64,000 bases of DNA from Limnoperna fortunei (taxonomy: Eukaryota > Mollusca > Bivalvia > Mytilida > Modiolidae): NCBI GenBank assembly GCA_944474755.1, contig OX104113.1:67414074-67478073 (forward strand), written 5' to 3'. Each line of letters opens with the position of its first letter. Positions within the stretch are counted from its first letter, which is position 1. Below the pieces are notes generated by a model. That model searched no databases, was not told where the DNA came from, and was given only the letters and a program-made list of their open reading frames with translations. The translations under genes were made by a program, and so were the position numbers. Below are positions 24,664 to 36,662 of the stretch, piece after piece.

Positions 24664-24768
24664 ATTTACAAGTCTAACATCCTGATGTTTTAAGTTACAC
24701 CACAGTTCACAACCATACAACAATATAAGTGTCTCATAAGTCTTCATAAGGCTGGATATTATTTGTAG
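24664..24768 (-). pseudogene. LINE reverse transcriptase, C-terminal remnant
   Basis: The minus strand encodes LMKTYETLILLYGCELWCNL and a few following residues. This matches the region after the palm in CR1/Jockey-type non-LTR reverse transcriptases, where an LYG-ELW motif is usual. It continues the remnant at 28275-28780, from which it is separated by the 3.5-kb (TACC)n array. Frame is lost at the polypyrimidine tract on its far side. Confidence 0.7.
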
Positions 24769-27700
24769 CTAGGTAGGTAGGTAGGTAGGTAGGTAGGTAG
24801 GTAGGTAGGTAGGTAGGTAGGTAGGTAGGTAGGTAGGTAGGGTAAGTAGGTAGGTAGGTAGGTAGGGTAGGTAGGTAGGTAGGTAGGGTAGGTATTTAGG
24901 TAGGTAGGTAGGTAGGGTAGGTAGGTAAGTAGGTAGGTAGGTAGGTAGGTAAGTAGGTAGGTAAGGTAGGTAGGTAGGTAGGTAGGTAGGTAAGTAGGTA
25001 GGTAGGTAGGTAGGTAGGTAGGTAGGTAGGTAGGTAGGTAAGGTAGGGTAGGTAGGGTAGGTAGGGTAGGTAGGTAGGTAGGTAGGTAGGGTAGGTAGGT
25101 AGGTAGGTAGGTAGGTAGGTAAGGTAGGTAAGGTAGGTAAGGTAGGTAGGTAGGTAAGGTAGGTAGGTAAGGTAGGGTAGGTAGGGTAGGTAGGTAAGGT
25201 AGGTAGGTAAGATAGGTAGGTAAGGTAGGGTAGGTAGGTAGGTAGGTAAGGTAGGGTAGGTAGGTAAGGTAGGTAGGTAAGGTAGGGTAGGTAGGTAAGG
25301 TAGGTAGGTAGGTAAGGTAGGTAGGTAAGGTAGGTAGGTAAGGTAGGTAGGTAAGGTAGGGTAGGTAGGTAAGGTAGGTAGGTAAGGTAGGTAGGTAGGT
25401 AAGGTAGGGTAGGTATGTAAGGTAGGTAGGTAAGGAAGGTAGGTAAGGTAGGTAAGGTAGGTAGGGTAGGTAGGTAAGGTAGGTAGGTAAGGTAGGGTAG
25501 GTAGGTAAGGTAGGTAGGTAAGGTAGGTAGGTAAGGTAGGTAGGTAGGTAGGTAAGGTAGGTAGGTAAGGTAGGGTAGGTAGGTAAGGTAGGTAAGGTAG
25601 GTAGGTAGGTAGGTAGATAGGTAGGTAGGTAGGTAGGCAGGTAGATAGGTAGGTAGGTAAGGTAGGTAGGTAGGTAGGTAAGGTAGGTAGGTAGGTAAGG
25701 TAGGTAGGTAGGTAGGTAGGTAGGTAGGTAGGTAGATAGATAGGTAGGTAGGTAGGTAGGTAGGCAGGTAGATAGGTAGGTAGGTAAGGTAGGTAGGTAG
25801 GTAGGTAAGGTAGGTAGGTAGGTAAGGTAGGGTAGGTAGGTAGGTAAGGTAGGTAGGTAGGTAAGGTAGGTAGGTAGGTAGGTAGGTAAGGTAGGTAGGT
25901 AAGGTAGGTAGGTAAGGTAGGTAGGTAAGGTAGGTAGGTAGGTAAGGTAGGTAGGTAAGGTAGGTAGGTAAGGTAGGTAGGTAGGTAGGTAGGTAAGGTA
26001 GGTAGGTAAGGTAGGGTAGGTAGGTAAGGTAGGTAAGGTAGGTAGGTAGATAGGTAGGTAGGTAAGGTAGGGTAGGTAGGTAAGGTAGGTAGGTAAGGTA
26101 GGGTAGGTAGGTAAGGTAGGTAGGTAGGTAAGGTAGGTAGGTAAGGTAGGTAGGTAAGGTAGGGTAGGTAGGTAAGGTAGGTAGGTAAGGTAGGTAGGTA
26201 GGTAAGGTAGGGTAGGTATGTAAGGTATGTAGGTAAGGAAGGTAGGTAAGGTAGGTAAGGTAGGTAGGGTAGGTAGGTAAGGTAGGTAGGTAAGGTAGGG
26301 TAGGTAGGTAAGGTAGGTAGGTAAGGTAGGGTAGGTAGGTAAGGTAGGTAGGTAAGGTAGGTAGGTAGGTAGGTAAGGTAGGTAGGTAAGGTAGGGTAGG
26401 TAGGTAAGGTAGGTAAGGTAGGTAGGTAGGTAGGTAGATAGGTAGGTAGGTAAGGTAGGGTAGGTAGGTAAGGTAGGTAGGTAAGGTAGGGTAGGTAGGT
26501 AAGGTAGGTAGGTAGGTAAGGTAGGTAGGTAAGGTAGGTAGGTAAGGTAGGGTAGGTAGGTAAGGTAGGTAGGTAAGGTAGGTAGGTAGGTAAGGTAGGG
26601 TAGGTAGGTAAGGTAGGTAGGTAAGGAAGGTAGGTAAGGTAGGTAGGTAGATAGGTAGGTAGGTAGGTAGGTAGGTAGGTAGGTAGGTAGGTAGGTAGGT
26701 AGGTAGGTAAGGTAGGTAGGTAGGTAAGGATGGTAAGGTAGGTAGGTAAGGTAGGTAGGTAAGGTAGGGTAGGTAAGGTAGGGTAGGTAGGTAAGGTAGG
26801 TAGGTAAGGTAGGTAGGTAAGGTAGGTAGGTAAGGAGGTAGATAGGTAAGGTAGGTAGGTAGGTAGGTAGGTAAGGATGGTAAGGTAGGTAAGTAAGGTA
26901 GGGTAGGTAGGTAAGGTAGGTAGGTAAGTAGGTAGGTAAGGTAGGTAGGTAAGGTAGGGTAGGTAGGTAAGGTAGGTAAGGTAGGTAGGTAGGTAAGGTA
27001 GGTAGGTAAGGTAGGTAAGGTAGGTAGGTAAGGTAGGGTAGGTAGGTAAGGTAGGTAGGTAAGGTAGGTAGGTAGATAGGTAGGTAGGTAGGTAGGTAGG
27101 TAGGTAGGTAGGTAGATAGGTAGGTAGGTAGGTAGGTAGGTAGGTAGGTAGGTAGGTAGGTAGGTAGGTAGGTAGATAGGTAGGTAGGTAAGGTAGGTAG
27201 GTAGGTAGGTAAGGTAGGTAAGTAGGTAAGGATGGTAAGTAAGGTAGGGTAGGTAGGTAAGGTAGGTAGGTAGGTAGGTAGGTAAGGTAGGTAGGTAGGT
27301 AGGTAGGTAAGGTAGGTAGGTAAGGTAGGTAAGTAAGGTAGGTAAGGTAGGTAGGTAGGTAAGGTAGGTAGGTAAGGTAGGGTAGGTAGGTAAGGTAGGT
27401 AGGTAAGGTAGGTAGGTAAGTAAGGTAGGTTGGTAAGGTAGGGTAGGTAGGTAAGGTAGGTAAGGTAGGTAGGTAGGTAAGGTAGGTAAGGTAGGTAGGT
27501 AGGTAGGTAGGTAAGGTAGGTAGGTAGGTAAGGTAGGGTAGGTAGGTAGGTAGGTAAGGTAGGTAAGGTAGGTAGGTAGGTAGGTAAGTAAGGTAGGTTG
27601 GTAAGGTAGGGTAGGTAGGTAAGGTAGGTAAGGTAGGTAGGTAGGTAAGGTAGGTAAGGTAGGTAGGTAGGTAGGTAGGTAAGGTAGGTAGGTAGGTAAG

Positions 27701-28275
27701 GTAGGGTAGGTAGGTAAGGTAGGTAGGTAAGGTAGGTAGGTAGGTAGGTAGGTAAGGTAGGTAGGTAAGGAAGGTAGGTAGGTAAGGTAGGTAGGTAGGT
27801 AGGTAGGTAAGGTAGGTAGGTAAGGTAGGTAGGTAAGGTAGGTAGGTAAGGTAGGGTAGGTAGGTAAGGTAGGTAGGTAAGGTAGGTAGGTAGGTAAGGT
27901 AGGTAAGGTAGGTAGGTAGGTAGGTAGGTAGGTAGGTAGGTAGGTAGGTAGGTAGGTAGGTAGGTAGGTAAGGTAGGTAGGTAGGTAGGTAGTATAGGTA
28001 GGTAGGTAGGTAGTATAGGTAGGTAGGTAGGTAGGTAGGTAGGTAGGTAGGTAGGTAGGTAGGTAGGTAGGTATGTAAGGTAGGTAGGTAGGTAGGTAAG
28101 GTAGGTAAGGTAGATAGGTAGGTTGGTAGGTAAGGTAGGTAGGTAGGTAAGGTAGGTAAGGTAGGTAGGTAGGTAGGTAGGTAGGTAGGTAGGTAGGTAG
28201 GTAGGTAGGTAGGTAGGTAGGTAGGTAGGTAGGTAGGTAAGGTAGGTAAGGTAGGTAGGTAGGTAAGTAGGTACA
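24769..28275. repeat. 3.5-kb (GGTA/TACC)n array with interspersed 5-mers
   Basis: Essentially pure GGTA repeats on the plus strand, broken by GGTAA and GGGTA pentamers and rare point changes (GATA, GGCA, GGTT). In places these form a higher-order pattern. The minus strand has no stop in any frame because TACC repeats read Tyr-Leu-Pro-Thr in all three frames. That alone yields the 1183-codon frame 24769-28320. Embedded in a LINE remnant (see flanking entries). Confidence 0.97.
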
Positions 28276-28780
28276 GTGTTCTAGTTCACTTAGTATATCA
28301 TTTATGATGACTAAATACAAAATGCCTGAATCACCACCTCGGCTCGGCGGACAACTTAGTTACCTCAAAATATCTAAAGTAAATTAATTTAAAACAATAG
28401 CACTTTGTGTATTGCTTTATCATTCGTTAATTAGGGTCCATGTTCCCCCTCTTACACCAATACATCAGGACCTTTCGCCAAACAGTATCAAACGCCTTAT
28501 TAGTGTCTAAAAATCGCTACACAATTTTTACTAGTTGGTTCTATATCTTGGATAATAGTTTCTTTGAGACAGGAAGATGCAGTCAGACAGCTAAGATCTC
28601 TTTGAAATCGCCGTTTTTAAGGGGTGATGGGAGTTCTTGGTACAATATTTTGTTGATTTCTATCTAAAAGAGTTAAAAAAAAATATTCATTACACATAAC
28701 AGAAGGCAAACGGGCAGTAGCTTTCAATATAATACTCTAGTATGTCACCACCTTTGAATATTGGAATAGCCTTCAGAAAA
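28275..28780 (-). pseudogene. LINE reverse transcriptase, palm remnant (frameshifted)
   Basis: Minus-strand motifs occur in the order expected of a non-LTR reverse transcriptase. KAIPIFKGGD (28743-28777) is the block before the usual NYRP motif. FLDTNKAFDTVWRKVL (about 28460-28515) is catalytic motif A with its Asp. LVIINDILSELEHC (about 28268-28312) is the INDLL segment following motif B. At least two frame changes and a stop separate them; the YxDD motif is absent because the (TACC)n array begins there. The element would have copied itself into DNA as a retrotransposon; this copy is dead. Confidence 0.75.
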
Positions 28781-30035
28781 ATTCTACTCTCTTATATGAT
28801 GAGAGAAAGAAATAGGATAATGAACAGTGGAGGATCCAGAGGTTCCCCTCCCCCCTTCCCCCTATACATGGGAAAAGAAAGAGAAATTGAGTGAAAAAAA
28901 GAGGAAAGACAGAGAGAAAAGAAAGAGAGAGCGAGAGTGTGTTAATAATGTTAAAATTTGTAGTCATCAACACCCTTTCAATTGCTTAAATCTTTCCAGC
29001 CCCTAATTCCCCACCAGGGCGCTGCGGTCTCCAGACTCCTTGCCCGAATTTTGTCGACCCCTAACCCGATTTTCTGTATCCGCCCCTGATGAATCCCGTT
29101 TTTTACCAAACATATACTCGATTATTTTCAACATTTATATTATGCGATAAAAATCTGCCAACAACATTCACAGTAACTTATTAAAGCAAATTAAGATAAC
29201 ACACTTTCTACATAATTTTAATATATTACCGTGCAATGAACATTAAATAGGCTGTTTGCAATTCACTTTCATAAAAAGAGACAAGAAAACTGTGATCAAG
29301 ATTTTAGGAACAGTTTTATAAAACTGAATATCGAAAAAAATAAAAATAAAATAAAATAAATTAATTGCTTCCATTAACCTTACGTTCACTCCAAGTTTTT
29401 AGCGACGGAATAAACGTAAGTGAGTGAATTTATATTTCAAACGTTAAAATGTTAACAGTTCTTAAAGATAAAGTTAATAAAGAAATCATTCTAACGTATA
29501 AATATATTTATTATATGACTAACATTTATCTTGATTTTGATTGGCCCAGGGTATCATGAAAAGTATTATGCAGACAGTGTGTTAACCTCAAAGTAGATAA
29601 AAATAGACTGATATAAAAGTTTTTGAGTAGCTAAAAATAGAATATTTATCACTTTTCAGTAGTTAAAAATAGAATTCAACAATAGGAAACAACCATTAAT
29701 TCGATTGGTTGGATTAAAAAACATCAGCCAATCAAAATCATTCTTTTAACACATTCTATTTGTTGACATTGTTTCAAAATGGCTGACGAGCAGGAGACAA
29801 GTTTTGCAACTGTCAATGAATAGGAACTTTTGTTGCCAATTTTTCATAATTGCTTTAATATTACAATAAATTTTTATTGAAAAATGTTAATTTCTTTCAA
29901 TTTAAAATGTGATAGTTTACTGTTGTTATTGTTGAAATAAATTTTTATTGTTATCTTATTTTATTAGAGACTTCTAGTGTACAAGTAAAAACAGTCATAT
30001 AATAAAACATTCATCGACTTTTATATAGGTTAATA
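28781..30035. other. AT-rich stretch, purine-rich patch, MITE-like fragment
   Basis: 28860-28940 is a GA-rich patch. 29385-29450 contains a short inverted segment around TCACTCCAAGTTTTTAGCGA, related to 53100-53160. No gene seen; the 66-codon frame 28773-28973 is compositional. Confidence 0.5.
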
Positions 30036-30120
30036 CCTGGTTTTATCAACCCTCAAAAATAATATCCACGCTCGCCGTTGGCTCGGTGGATATCATTTTT
30101 TCAGGGTTGATAAAACCAGG
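30036..30120. mobile_element. 85-bp palindromic MITE
   Basis: CCTGGTTTTATCAACCCT at the left and its exact complement at the right, with ATATCCAC/GTGGATAT inside, form a nearly complete hairpin. No clear target duplication. Confidence 0.75.
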
Positions 30121-31401
30121 CATATGCAACTATTACTGTCATAATTAGGTTCGATAACTCTGTTTATCAATGAACGACAGTTGTGTATCATTAACACCAA
30201 AATTTTATAATATATCAAATTGCTGTTATTATTAAAAAAATTATTTTATGTGTTTTAAACATGTTATTAATATTTGACAATTTTTTCTATTTTTATATAT
30301 ACTTTTTTTTTTATCATTTATGGAGTTCCTCGTTTATTGTTGTTATCCCCGTGGCATCATTATTTTTTTATACTCAAAAACTACTACTATAGTTCATATT
30401 TTAATAAAATTATCAATGAATTATGGTTACCTAATAAACATTTGTGACAGATCTGTTATTTAGAATACCTTTAATGTATTGAAATTTAACCCATGCTGTG
30501 TCTTCCCGATAAAGCTTGTACTGCCATAAACTTGTATTCTCTGTACAGGATATTTATTGAACAGCTTATTCCTTAAAACTTGAATTTTGACTACCTTTAT
30601 GACAGAGAAAAATGCGCCCAAAATGGGATATTTCTGTAATTATCTTTCACATAAATACTTTATAAATGTTTATCACAAAGTTCACTACCACATTTTCAAT
30701 TCAAGACAATGCAATTGCAGTTAGTTTGTTCTAAAGACAGTATTTTGTTTGTCAAATACTCTTAAAGTTTTTTTTAATTAATTATTAAAATATTTAAATC
30801 TAAATTAAACGTGTTACATATTTCTAAAATATAATTAAACCATAAAAATACCACACATCATTGTCCCTTGTCTGAACCACGTGGTCTGAACTCCGCCATG
30901 TTAAAAATTATAAAATGAGCTAATTTCAAATGAAATGGGAAGTATTAAGATAAAAAATTAAAGTGTTAAAAATGTGAAAATTAAATACATCAATATGTCT
31001 ACTATTTGTATATATGTGCAAAACTATGTTTATACGAAATGTATTTAATATGCAATTTACGTCAGAAGTGGAGCATATTTGACAATTTCCCATTGAAACA
31101 ATGTAACCAGAAGGCAGAAAATAAGGCTTTTTTTCAAACAAAATGGGAAGTATTTTGCAAGTAATTTAAACTAGTAAAATTCATATCATTCGAAAGATAA
31201 GAGACTGTAGAACTGGGAACAATGTGCAAAACATATATATTTTATTTATTTAACCAGATATCGGCGTTTTTTAAATCGTCCCATTGATTTTCTATTGAGT
31301 GAAATATACAATATGGCTGTCAAAGATACGTCACAGAAGTCACGTGATGTCGCTAATAGTTGTATATGTATTAACCTATATCAAAGTCAATAAATGTATA
31401 A
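30121..31401. other. AT-rich non-coding stretch
   Basis: Nothing recognisable. The frame at 30926-31141 (71 codons, minus) has no motif. Confidence 0.5.
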
Positions 31402-31543
31402 TACAGCACGTGGACAAAAGTCATTCCGTTTCCGCCATGTTGATTTTTGCAAATTACTTTTACCACCCGTTTTACAGTACATTTACGGTAATAAAAACAA
31501 CGTCAAAAAAGGTCATAAATTAATGGTTCATCTGAAAATAAAA

Positions 31544-32790
31544 CTCAAAGTGGAAGACCACCAAAAATGGACGACCGGAGCTGTCGGATTTTGAACCGAA
31601 GTATAAGAGAGGACAGGTCGGCAACATTAGTTGATATTACGAACAAATTCAACAACCAAAATCATGTTCCAGTGTGTAAGAGGACAATTCAGAGGGCTTT
31701 ATTTATAGGATAATTAATTGGGCGGAGTGAATATCCAAAATATGATCACGAGTGTCGCATAACGCATCTGATTAAACGAGTGCGCGGAACTTGTTCCACG
31801 CACGAGTTTAATCTGATGCTTTATGCGGCACGAGTGATCATATTTTGGATATTCACGATGCCCAATTGATTATCCTATTTATTAAATAGATCAAAATTGT
31901 TTTCGTAAAATTTTCATGCCAAATCCTAAATTTTATGAACGGCGGGTGAATATCTGTATAGTACAAAACCATTGTGACGTTTTGGCGGGAAAAATCCCGA
32001 GAGTGAAAATAAACGATAATTTTCACATGTGATTTACCGTGATTTCTGTCACTCGGAAAATTCGGTATTTCATCTCTATCTATATAATAAATAAATTTGA
32101 CTATAAAAAACGTTCAATTCGTAAAAAATTAGGAGTCTGGGCTGTCAACCGTTTACGCAGAGTTCATTGGTGCCGCACTCATTTAACATGGACAGTACAG
32201 AATAACTGGAGAACAGTGATATTTAGTGATGAAATGAAAGTTGTTGTCAGTGGCACAGGACTTGTTAAAGTTTGGAGAACGCGTGGAGAAGCTTATCGCC
32301 CCGAGTGTCTTGGGTACGTCAAGCCATACTGACTACTGTGGGAAGCAACTTACTATGATGGTATGGGGCTGCATAACATATTATGGTGTAGGTACTTTAG
32401 TGTTTGTAAATGGAAATATGAACAGTGAAAAGTATATAGAGGTTCTAGATAACAATCTTTGGCCTGTTATTGTGAAGCATTTCCTTAACGAAGGTTGCTT
32501 GTTTCAGGATGACAATGCGACATGCCATGCGTCGCATGCAACAAAAGCCTGGAAGGAAAGAAACCAGCTATCTTGTTTACCTTGGCCTGCGCAATCTCCC
32601 GATATTAACATTATCGAAAATATTTGGCTTCTTATAAAAAATCATGTCAAAAGGACCTTAAATCTGTGCTCATCACTGCTTGGAATTCTGTCACTATTTT
32701 GTATATCCAGAACTTGTATAGATCCATTCCACGCCGACTACAGAAAGTAATACGTTCAAAGGGACATATAACCAAATATTGAGGTTTTTC
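31544..32790 (+). pseudogene. Tc1-like transposase remnant
   Basis: The enzyme family cuts and pastes Tc1 elements. Seen here in order: the GRPPK hinge and second helix-turn-helix (31544-31708, ending KRTIQRALF), then after the nested insertion KLGVWAVNRLRRVHWCRTHL (from about 32119). VIFSDE carries the first catalytic Asp, FQDDNATCHA the second Asp, and PAQSPDINIIENIW the third acidic residue, a Glu. Exactly 34 residues lie between the second Asp and the Glu, so DD34E. A frame change lies near 32310-32335 and another near 32655. The C-terminus SIPRRLQKVIRSKGHITKY is still recognisable in the shifted frame. The first helix-turn-helix is missing or decayed. Confidence 0.9.
31690..32085. mobile_element. 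Palindromic element nested in the Tc1 transposase
   Basis: 31690-31886 is a long palindrome: ATATCCAAAATATGATCACG is mirrored around 31790, and TTTATAGGATAATTAATTGGG around both ends. It continues with a segment holding a small hairpin near 31995-32050 (CGAGAGTGAAAAT, TTCACATGTGATTTACCGTG). Transposase similarity stops and resumes at its edges, so it inserted after the Tc1 copy. A decayed relative is at 4920-5205. Confidence 0.75.
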
Positions 32791-33006
32791 AACAACAGGG
32801 GAGTGGTGAGTACTTGTTTTAATTGTTATAAAAAACTATAAGTATTATTTCCAATATGGCGGAAAAAACGGAATGACTTTTGTCCACATACTGTATATAT
32901 ATCAACTCACTGACACACACTGTTCATACAAAAAGTGGATAGTGGATGATACAACGTAAACGTTGTTTACATCTAAAACTAAAGTGAAAACACAAACTTA
33001 ATATTT

Positions 33007-33107
33007 AAGGATCGTTTTCAATTGCTGCTTAGATTATTGGATGTAGACGACTTTCGTTTGTGTACAGCGTAAACCAGTAATCTAGCCAGCAATTGAAAAC
33101 AATTCTT
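33007..33107. mobile_element. MITE family A, copy 1
   Basis: Palindrome with ends AAGGATCGTTTTCAATTGCT and AATTGAAAACAATTCTT. The core is less regular than in copies 2-5 (GACGACTTTCG instead of GACGACTTTGGGTCG). Confidence 0.75.
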
Positions 33108-33720
33108 ATATTTTAAATTCAATATTATGAAAAGAAATAATAAAAACAATATTCTAATATGACGTCCTTCAAACTCTTTGGAAACACACCTCTATTTAAA
33201 TATTCAACAAAATACGGCTGTTCCAGCCACTTCAAAAACCCCCGTGTGTTGATGTTTTTGCTTTAAAATTTATTTTATTTTGTACCTTTGTAAGAAAATC
33301 CAATAAATAACATGTTTTCACGATAACAAGTCCATTTTCTATTCTATTCCTTTATTGTTTACATGTCAAAAGTCTTCCTTGACTTTAGCTACGTTGTGTA
33401 TTCAAGGGACGTTGCGTTGTTTACAATGACGTTCAATGCAAACCGCGAGACTTTTCCCGCCCCCACCAAAAACGAATTTACCGTTACGTATCAAAATGAA
33501 AACGCAACCGAATTTCAAAATGTTGATTAATTGTGGAAAATAATTGTCGATTTAAATTTGCACCATTGTGGATCTAAAACAGGAGCATAAGATCGACCAA
33601 ATGCGGAAAGAGGTTTTCATTTCTCACGCAAACACAGCAACACATTAGTCTGGGATCCTGACTAAATATTCTCAATACCGTAAGCGGATTTCCGGTTTGA
33701 ATATACAGTCAGGTCACCAG

Positions 33721-34609
33721 ACCTGGTCTCCTGGTGCAATATTTTTCATTGACGCAAGCTTCACTTCAAATATAACACCAGGTCAGGACCTCCGATATAA
33801 GCATTTTCATTGGTTGATAATATGACGCCATTTTAAAATATCATATGCACGTGTCAATTTTTATTAAAGCTGGGAATACATTTTCTTTATAAAACTTAAA
33901 TATAAATTACATTATAACTTTACGTTTAAATTTTGAAATCTCAATGTAAACTCAGCTAAGAAATGAAAACAATGAACGTCATAAAGAGAATGACGTCACA
34001 ATACGTTCGGTCTACTTGAACTTATCTGTATTACAAAATGGTTAGTCTAGAGAATGCCCGAACGTCAAATTTCAACGCTCTCACCGTTGAAATCCAATGC
34101 TCCTGACCTGACGTTATATCCGAAGGCCGCTTAGGCTAAAGAGGATATCATCGTCAGGGTACCAGAATAGTCACCAGCAATGAATCCGGTCAAAATTTTG
34201 ACCGGTTTGCAACATTCGGAATGCCTCAAAATTTACGTCAGTAATAACTGTAACTGACGTAATTCCGATACAAAGCATTATGACGTAACGTCCGGCGTCC
34301 GGTAATCAAATTCAAATAAAAATACAGTTGATCAAAAGAATGCTTTTAAAGATTTTATGTTTTATTGTGGAAATAACTCTAAGGGAATGGTCCCTTTAAC
34401 TCGAAAGCCGTAAACCAAGAAGCAGGTATCTACATTTTGTACTTTATGTTAAATTGTATTCTGACAGAAATTTTCAACGCGCGAAAAGTTAGCTAAAACA
34501 TGGCGGTTAAAACAACCAATCAAACTGGATAGTAAACTGGTGGTGACCTGGGGTTATATTTGAAAGTGAAGCTTGCGTAAATGAAAAATATTGCACCAAA
34601 GAACCAGGT
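33721..34609. mobile_element. Inverted-repeat element D, about 890 bp
   Basis: Ends of about 65 bp are inverted: ACCTGGTCTCCTGGTGCAAT at the left, and a right end reading ATTGCACC-AAGAACCAGGT. The subterminal AAGCTTCACTTCAAATATAA is also mirrored. Internal segments recur inverted at 37139-37545. No transposase frame. Confidence 0.7.
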
Positions 34610-34896
34610 TAAGCAACACATGAACAGTCCCAGACACGCCACACGGCGACTGATGTATTGTAATGAAGCATTTAATTTTGTCGTTCTTTGTTTTGATTGT
34701 TAAATTTTATTGTAAATGTTAATAAATATGTTTGTTTGTTTTTAATTTATATTTCTTCGTTTTTTTCTACTAAGTTTTACACGAGAAATATAATAATTTC
34801 GAAACAAGGGAGGTTCTCGGAAATTGGAACAGCCAAAATAAACCTTCACCTAGGTAGTCGCGAAATGTAAAATTTCTGTATTTTCATATCAGAATC

Positions 34897-35061
34897 GAAA
34901 TAATTCATGGCTGCCCCAATTTTATGGATTATTTAAATATGGGTAAGCATTATATTCATGATATTTTAACATTCGCTAACGCTCATGGCAAAATATTCAT
35001 GAATATAATGCCTACCCATATTTAAATAATCCATAAAATTGAGGCAGCCATGAATTATTTC
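34897..35061. mobile_element. Palindromic MITE family B
   Basis: GAAATAATTCATGGCTGCC at the left edge and its complement at the right, with ATGGATTATTTAAATATGGG mirrored further in. Total 165 bp with a short asymmetric loop. Confidence 0.85.
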
Positions 35062-35089
35062 TTAATTTAACCAATAGTCATATAATTTA

Positions 35090-35404
35090 ATTTGCTTTGT
35101 AAGCTGAAATCTGATTGGTCAATTCAAATTGGGCAAACAATATTATAATAAATAACTTGCGTGACCTATGACCTATTCTAACGCCGTTAAAATTCAAATA
35201 GTTCCACGACGTCATCGACGCTTTTACCGCAAAAATTGATAAGATTTATAGTTAAAATTAAATTATAAGGAATATTTCAAATTTCTGAACAAATTATACG
35301 ATATAATATGGTTTGGGTATGTTTACACCATTCATAAATTAGGCGTAAACAGACCCAAACCATATTATATCGTATAATCTGTTCAGAAATTTGAAGTATT
35401 CCTT
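35090..35404. mobile_element. MITE family C, copy 1, with flanking element sequence
   Basis: The palindrome 35267-35404 has arms AAGGAATATTTCAAATTTCT and TATACGATATAATATGGTTT. The 35090-35266 flank (GACCTATTCTAACGCCGTTA, then an A+T-rich link) is repeated inverted next to the family C copy at 52516-52649. The mobile unit is therefore larger than the palindrome. Confidence 0.8.
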
Positions 35405-35406
35405 AA

Positions 35407-36135
35407 ATAATATTTTCAATTCACAATTATTAGTGTCGTCATTGTTGTTTGCGGAAGAATTCATGTTTTGTCAACGTCATCAATACCTACAGTTATGACG
35501 TCAACAATCAGTCACGTGCTGAAATACCCCAGTTAGGTTTTACGAAATGGACAATGTTGCTCGGCTATTGAGTATTTAAAGGAAATTAAAATATTATAAA
35601 TTAGAGCGTGGGTTAAACATTCAAATTGTTTTGGTTTTATTTATGTTCATGGACAAGATATAATTTAAGAAAATCACAGTTCTTACAATATTTTTTTATG
35701 TTTAACGCCTAGTGAAGAATAAGAAATTTCACTTGATCGAATATTGGTACTTACTTTCAATCCTGGAAAGGGGTTGATTGATTAATAAACTAAAGATATT
35801 GGTTGGAAGTGGAAATTGGAAGAACATTTTAGTAGGGTAATTGATAAGTTGCGATCGGTAAACCTATAAATCAAGTTATACTAGTCCCAGCGGTAAGGTA
35901 CGCGGTACTGAATTCACGTAACGCGAATTTTCATTGGTATATTATGGTAAAAAAAGCATCGGACAAATAAAAAAATATTTTAATTTCGTTTAGATACTCA
36001 ATACATGAGTTGGTTTTTCAGCACGTGACTGATTGTGACGTCATAATAAGATGTATTGATGACGTTGACTATATATGAATTCTTCCGCAAACAACAAGTG
36101 ACGACACTAAAATTGTGAATTGCAAATATTATTTG
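35407..36135. mobile_element. Fold-back element E, about 730 bp
   Basis: Arms of about 165 bp: CACAATTATTAGTGTCGTCA, TTTGCGGAAGAATTCAT and CAGTCACGTGCTGAAA at the left are mirrored at 36015-36135. Single arms of the same family occur at 36423-36545, 37551-37660 and 37925-37975. Confidence 0.75.
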
Positions 36136-36191
36136 ATTACTTGTAAAATATTGTTCTTGTTACTTCATTTTTATTATAGAATTTAAAATAT

Positions 36192-36345
36192 AAGGTTTGT
36201 TTTCAATTGTTGGTTAGATTATTGGATATAAACGACTTTGGATCGATTTACGCTGCAACATAAACCGCTTCGCGGTTTACTCAGCGTAAATCGACCCAAA
36301 GTCGTCTATATCTAATAATCTAACCAGCTATTGAAAACAATCCTT
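36192..36345. mobile_element. MITE family A, copy 2
   Basis: Ends AAGGTTTGTTTTCAATTG and CTATTGAAAACAATCCTT, with the core TATAAACGACTTTGGATCGA mirrored. Complete palindrome with a GCTTCGCGG-type loop. Confidence 0.9.
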
Positions 36346-36422
36346 AAATATTATATATTTTTTTAAATATTCAACAGTTGAGCAACATTGTCCATTTTGT
36401 ATTTATAACCTAACTTGCTATA

Positions 36423-36545
36423 TCAGCACGCGACTGATTGTTGACGTCATAATTAAAAGTATTGATGACGTTGACAATATATGGATTCTTCCACAAACAA
36501 CAAGTGACGACACTAAAAATTGTGAATTGCAAATATTAATTTACT
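36423..36545 (-). repeat. Single arm of element E
   Basis: Contains the GACGTTGAC, TTCTTCC-CAAACAACAAGTGACGA and AATTGTGAATTGCAAATATT blocks of the right arm of 35407-36135. Confidence 0.75.
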
Positions 36546-36662
36546 ACTTGTAAAATATTGTTTTTGTTATTTCTTTTCGTAGTATTGAAGTCAAAATGTA
36601 TGAGTGGCCGTTCATGTCATTGGCGCTACATAATCACGCGTAATACAAAATTCAAAAAATGT

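Larger units (their letters stand above)
31402..32895 (+). mobile_element. Tc1/mariner (DD34E) transposon, inactive, with nested insertion
   Basis: The element at 31404-32893 is flanked by TA on both sides (31402-31403, 32894-32895), as expected for Tc1/mariner. Terminal inverted repeats share TGTGGACAAAAGTCATTCCG (left copy has one change). Inside are a transposase pseudogene and an unrelated palindromic element of about 390 bp that splits it. A copy without the insertion would be about 1.1 kb, shorter than a usual 1.3-1.6-kb Tc1. This fits the missing N-terminal coding part. Confidence 0.9.

Noticed and set aside
24769..28275. Interstitial telomere repeat
   Set aside because: The unit is GGTA with occasional GGGTA/GGTAA, not the TTAGGG used by molluscs.
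24769..28320. 1183-codon minus-strand open frame of Tyr-Leu-Pro-Thr repeats
   Set aside because: TACC repeats contain no stop in any frame on that strand, and the pentamer insertions only change register. Compositional artefact, apart from the first residues, which are LINE-derived.
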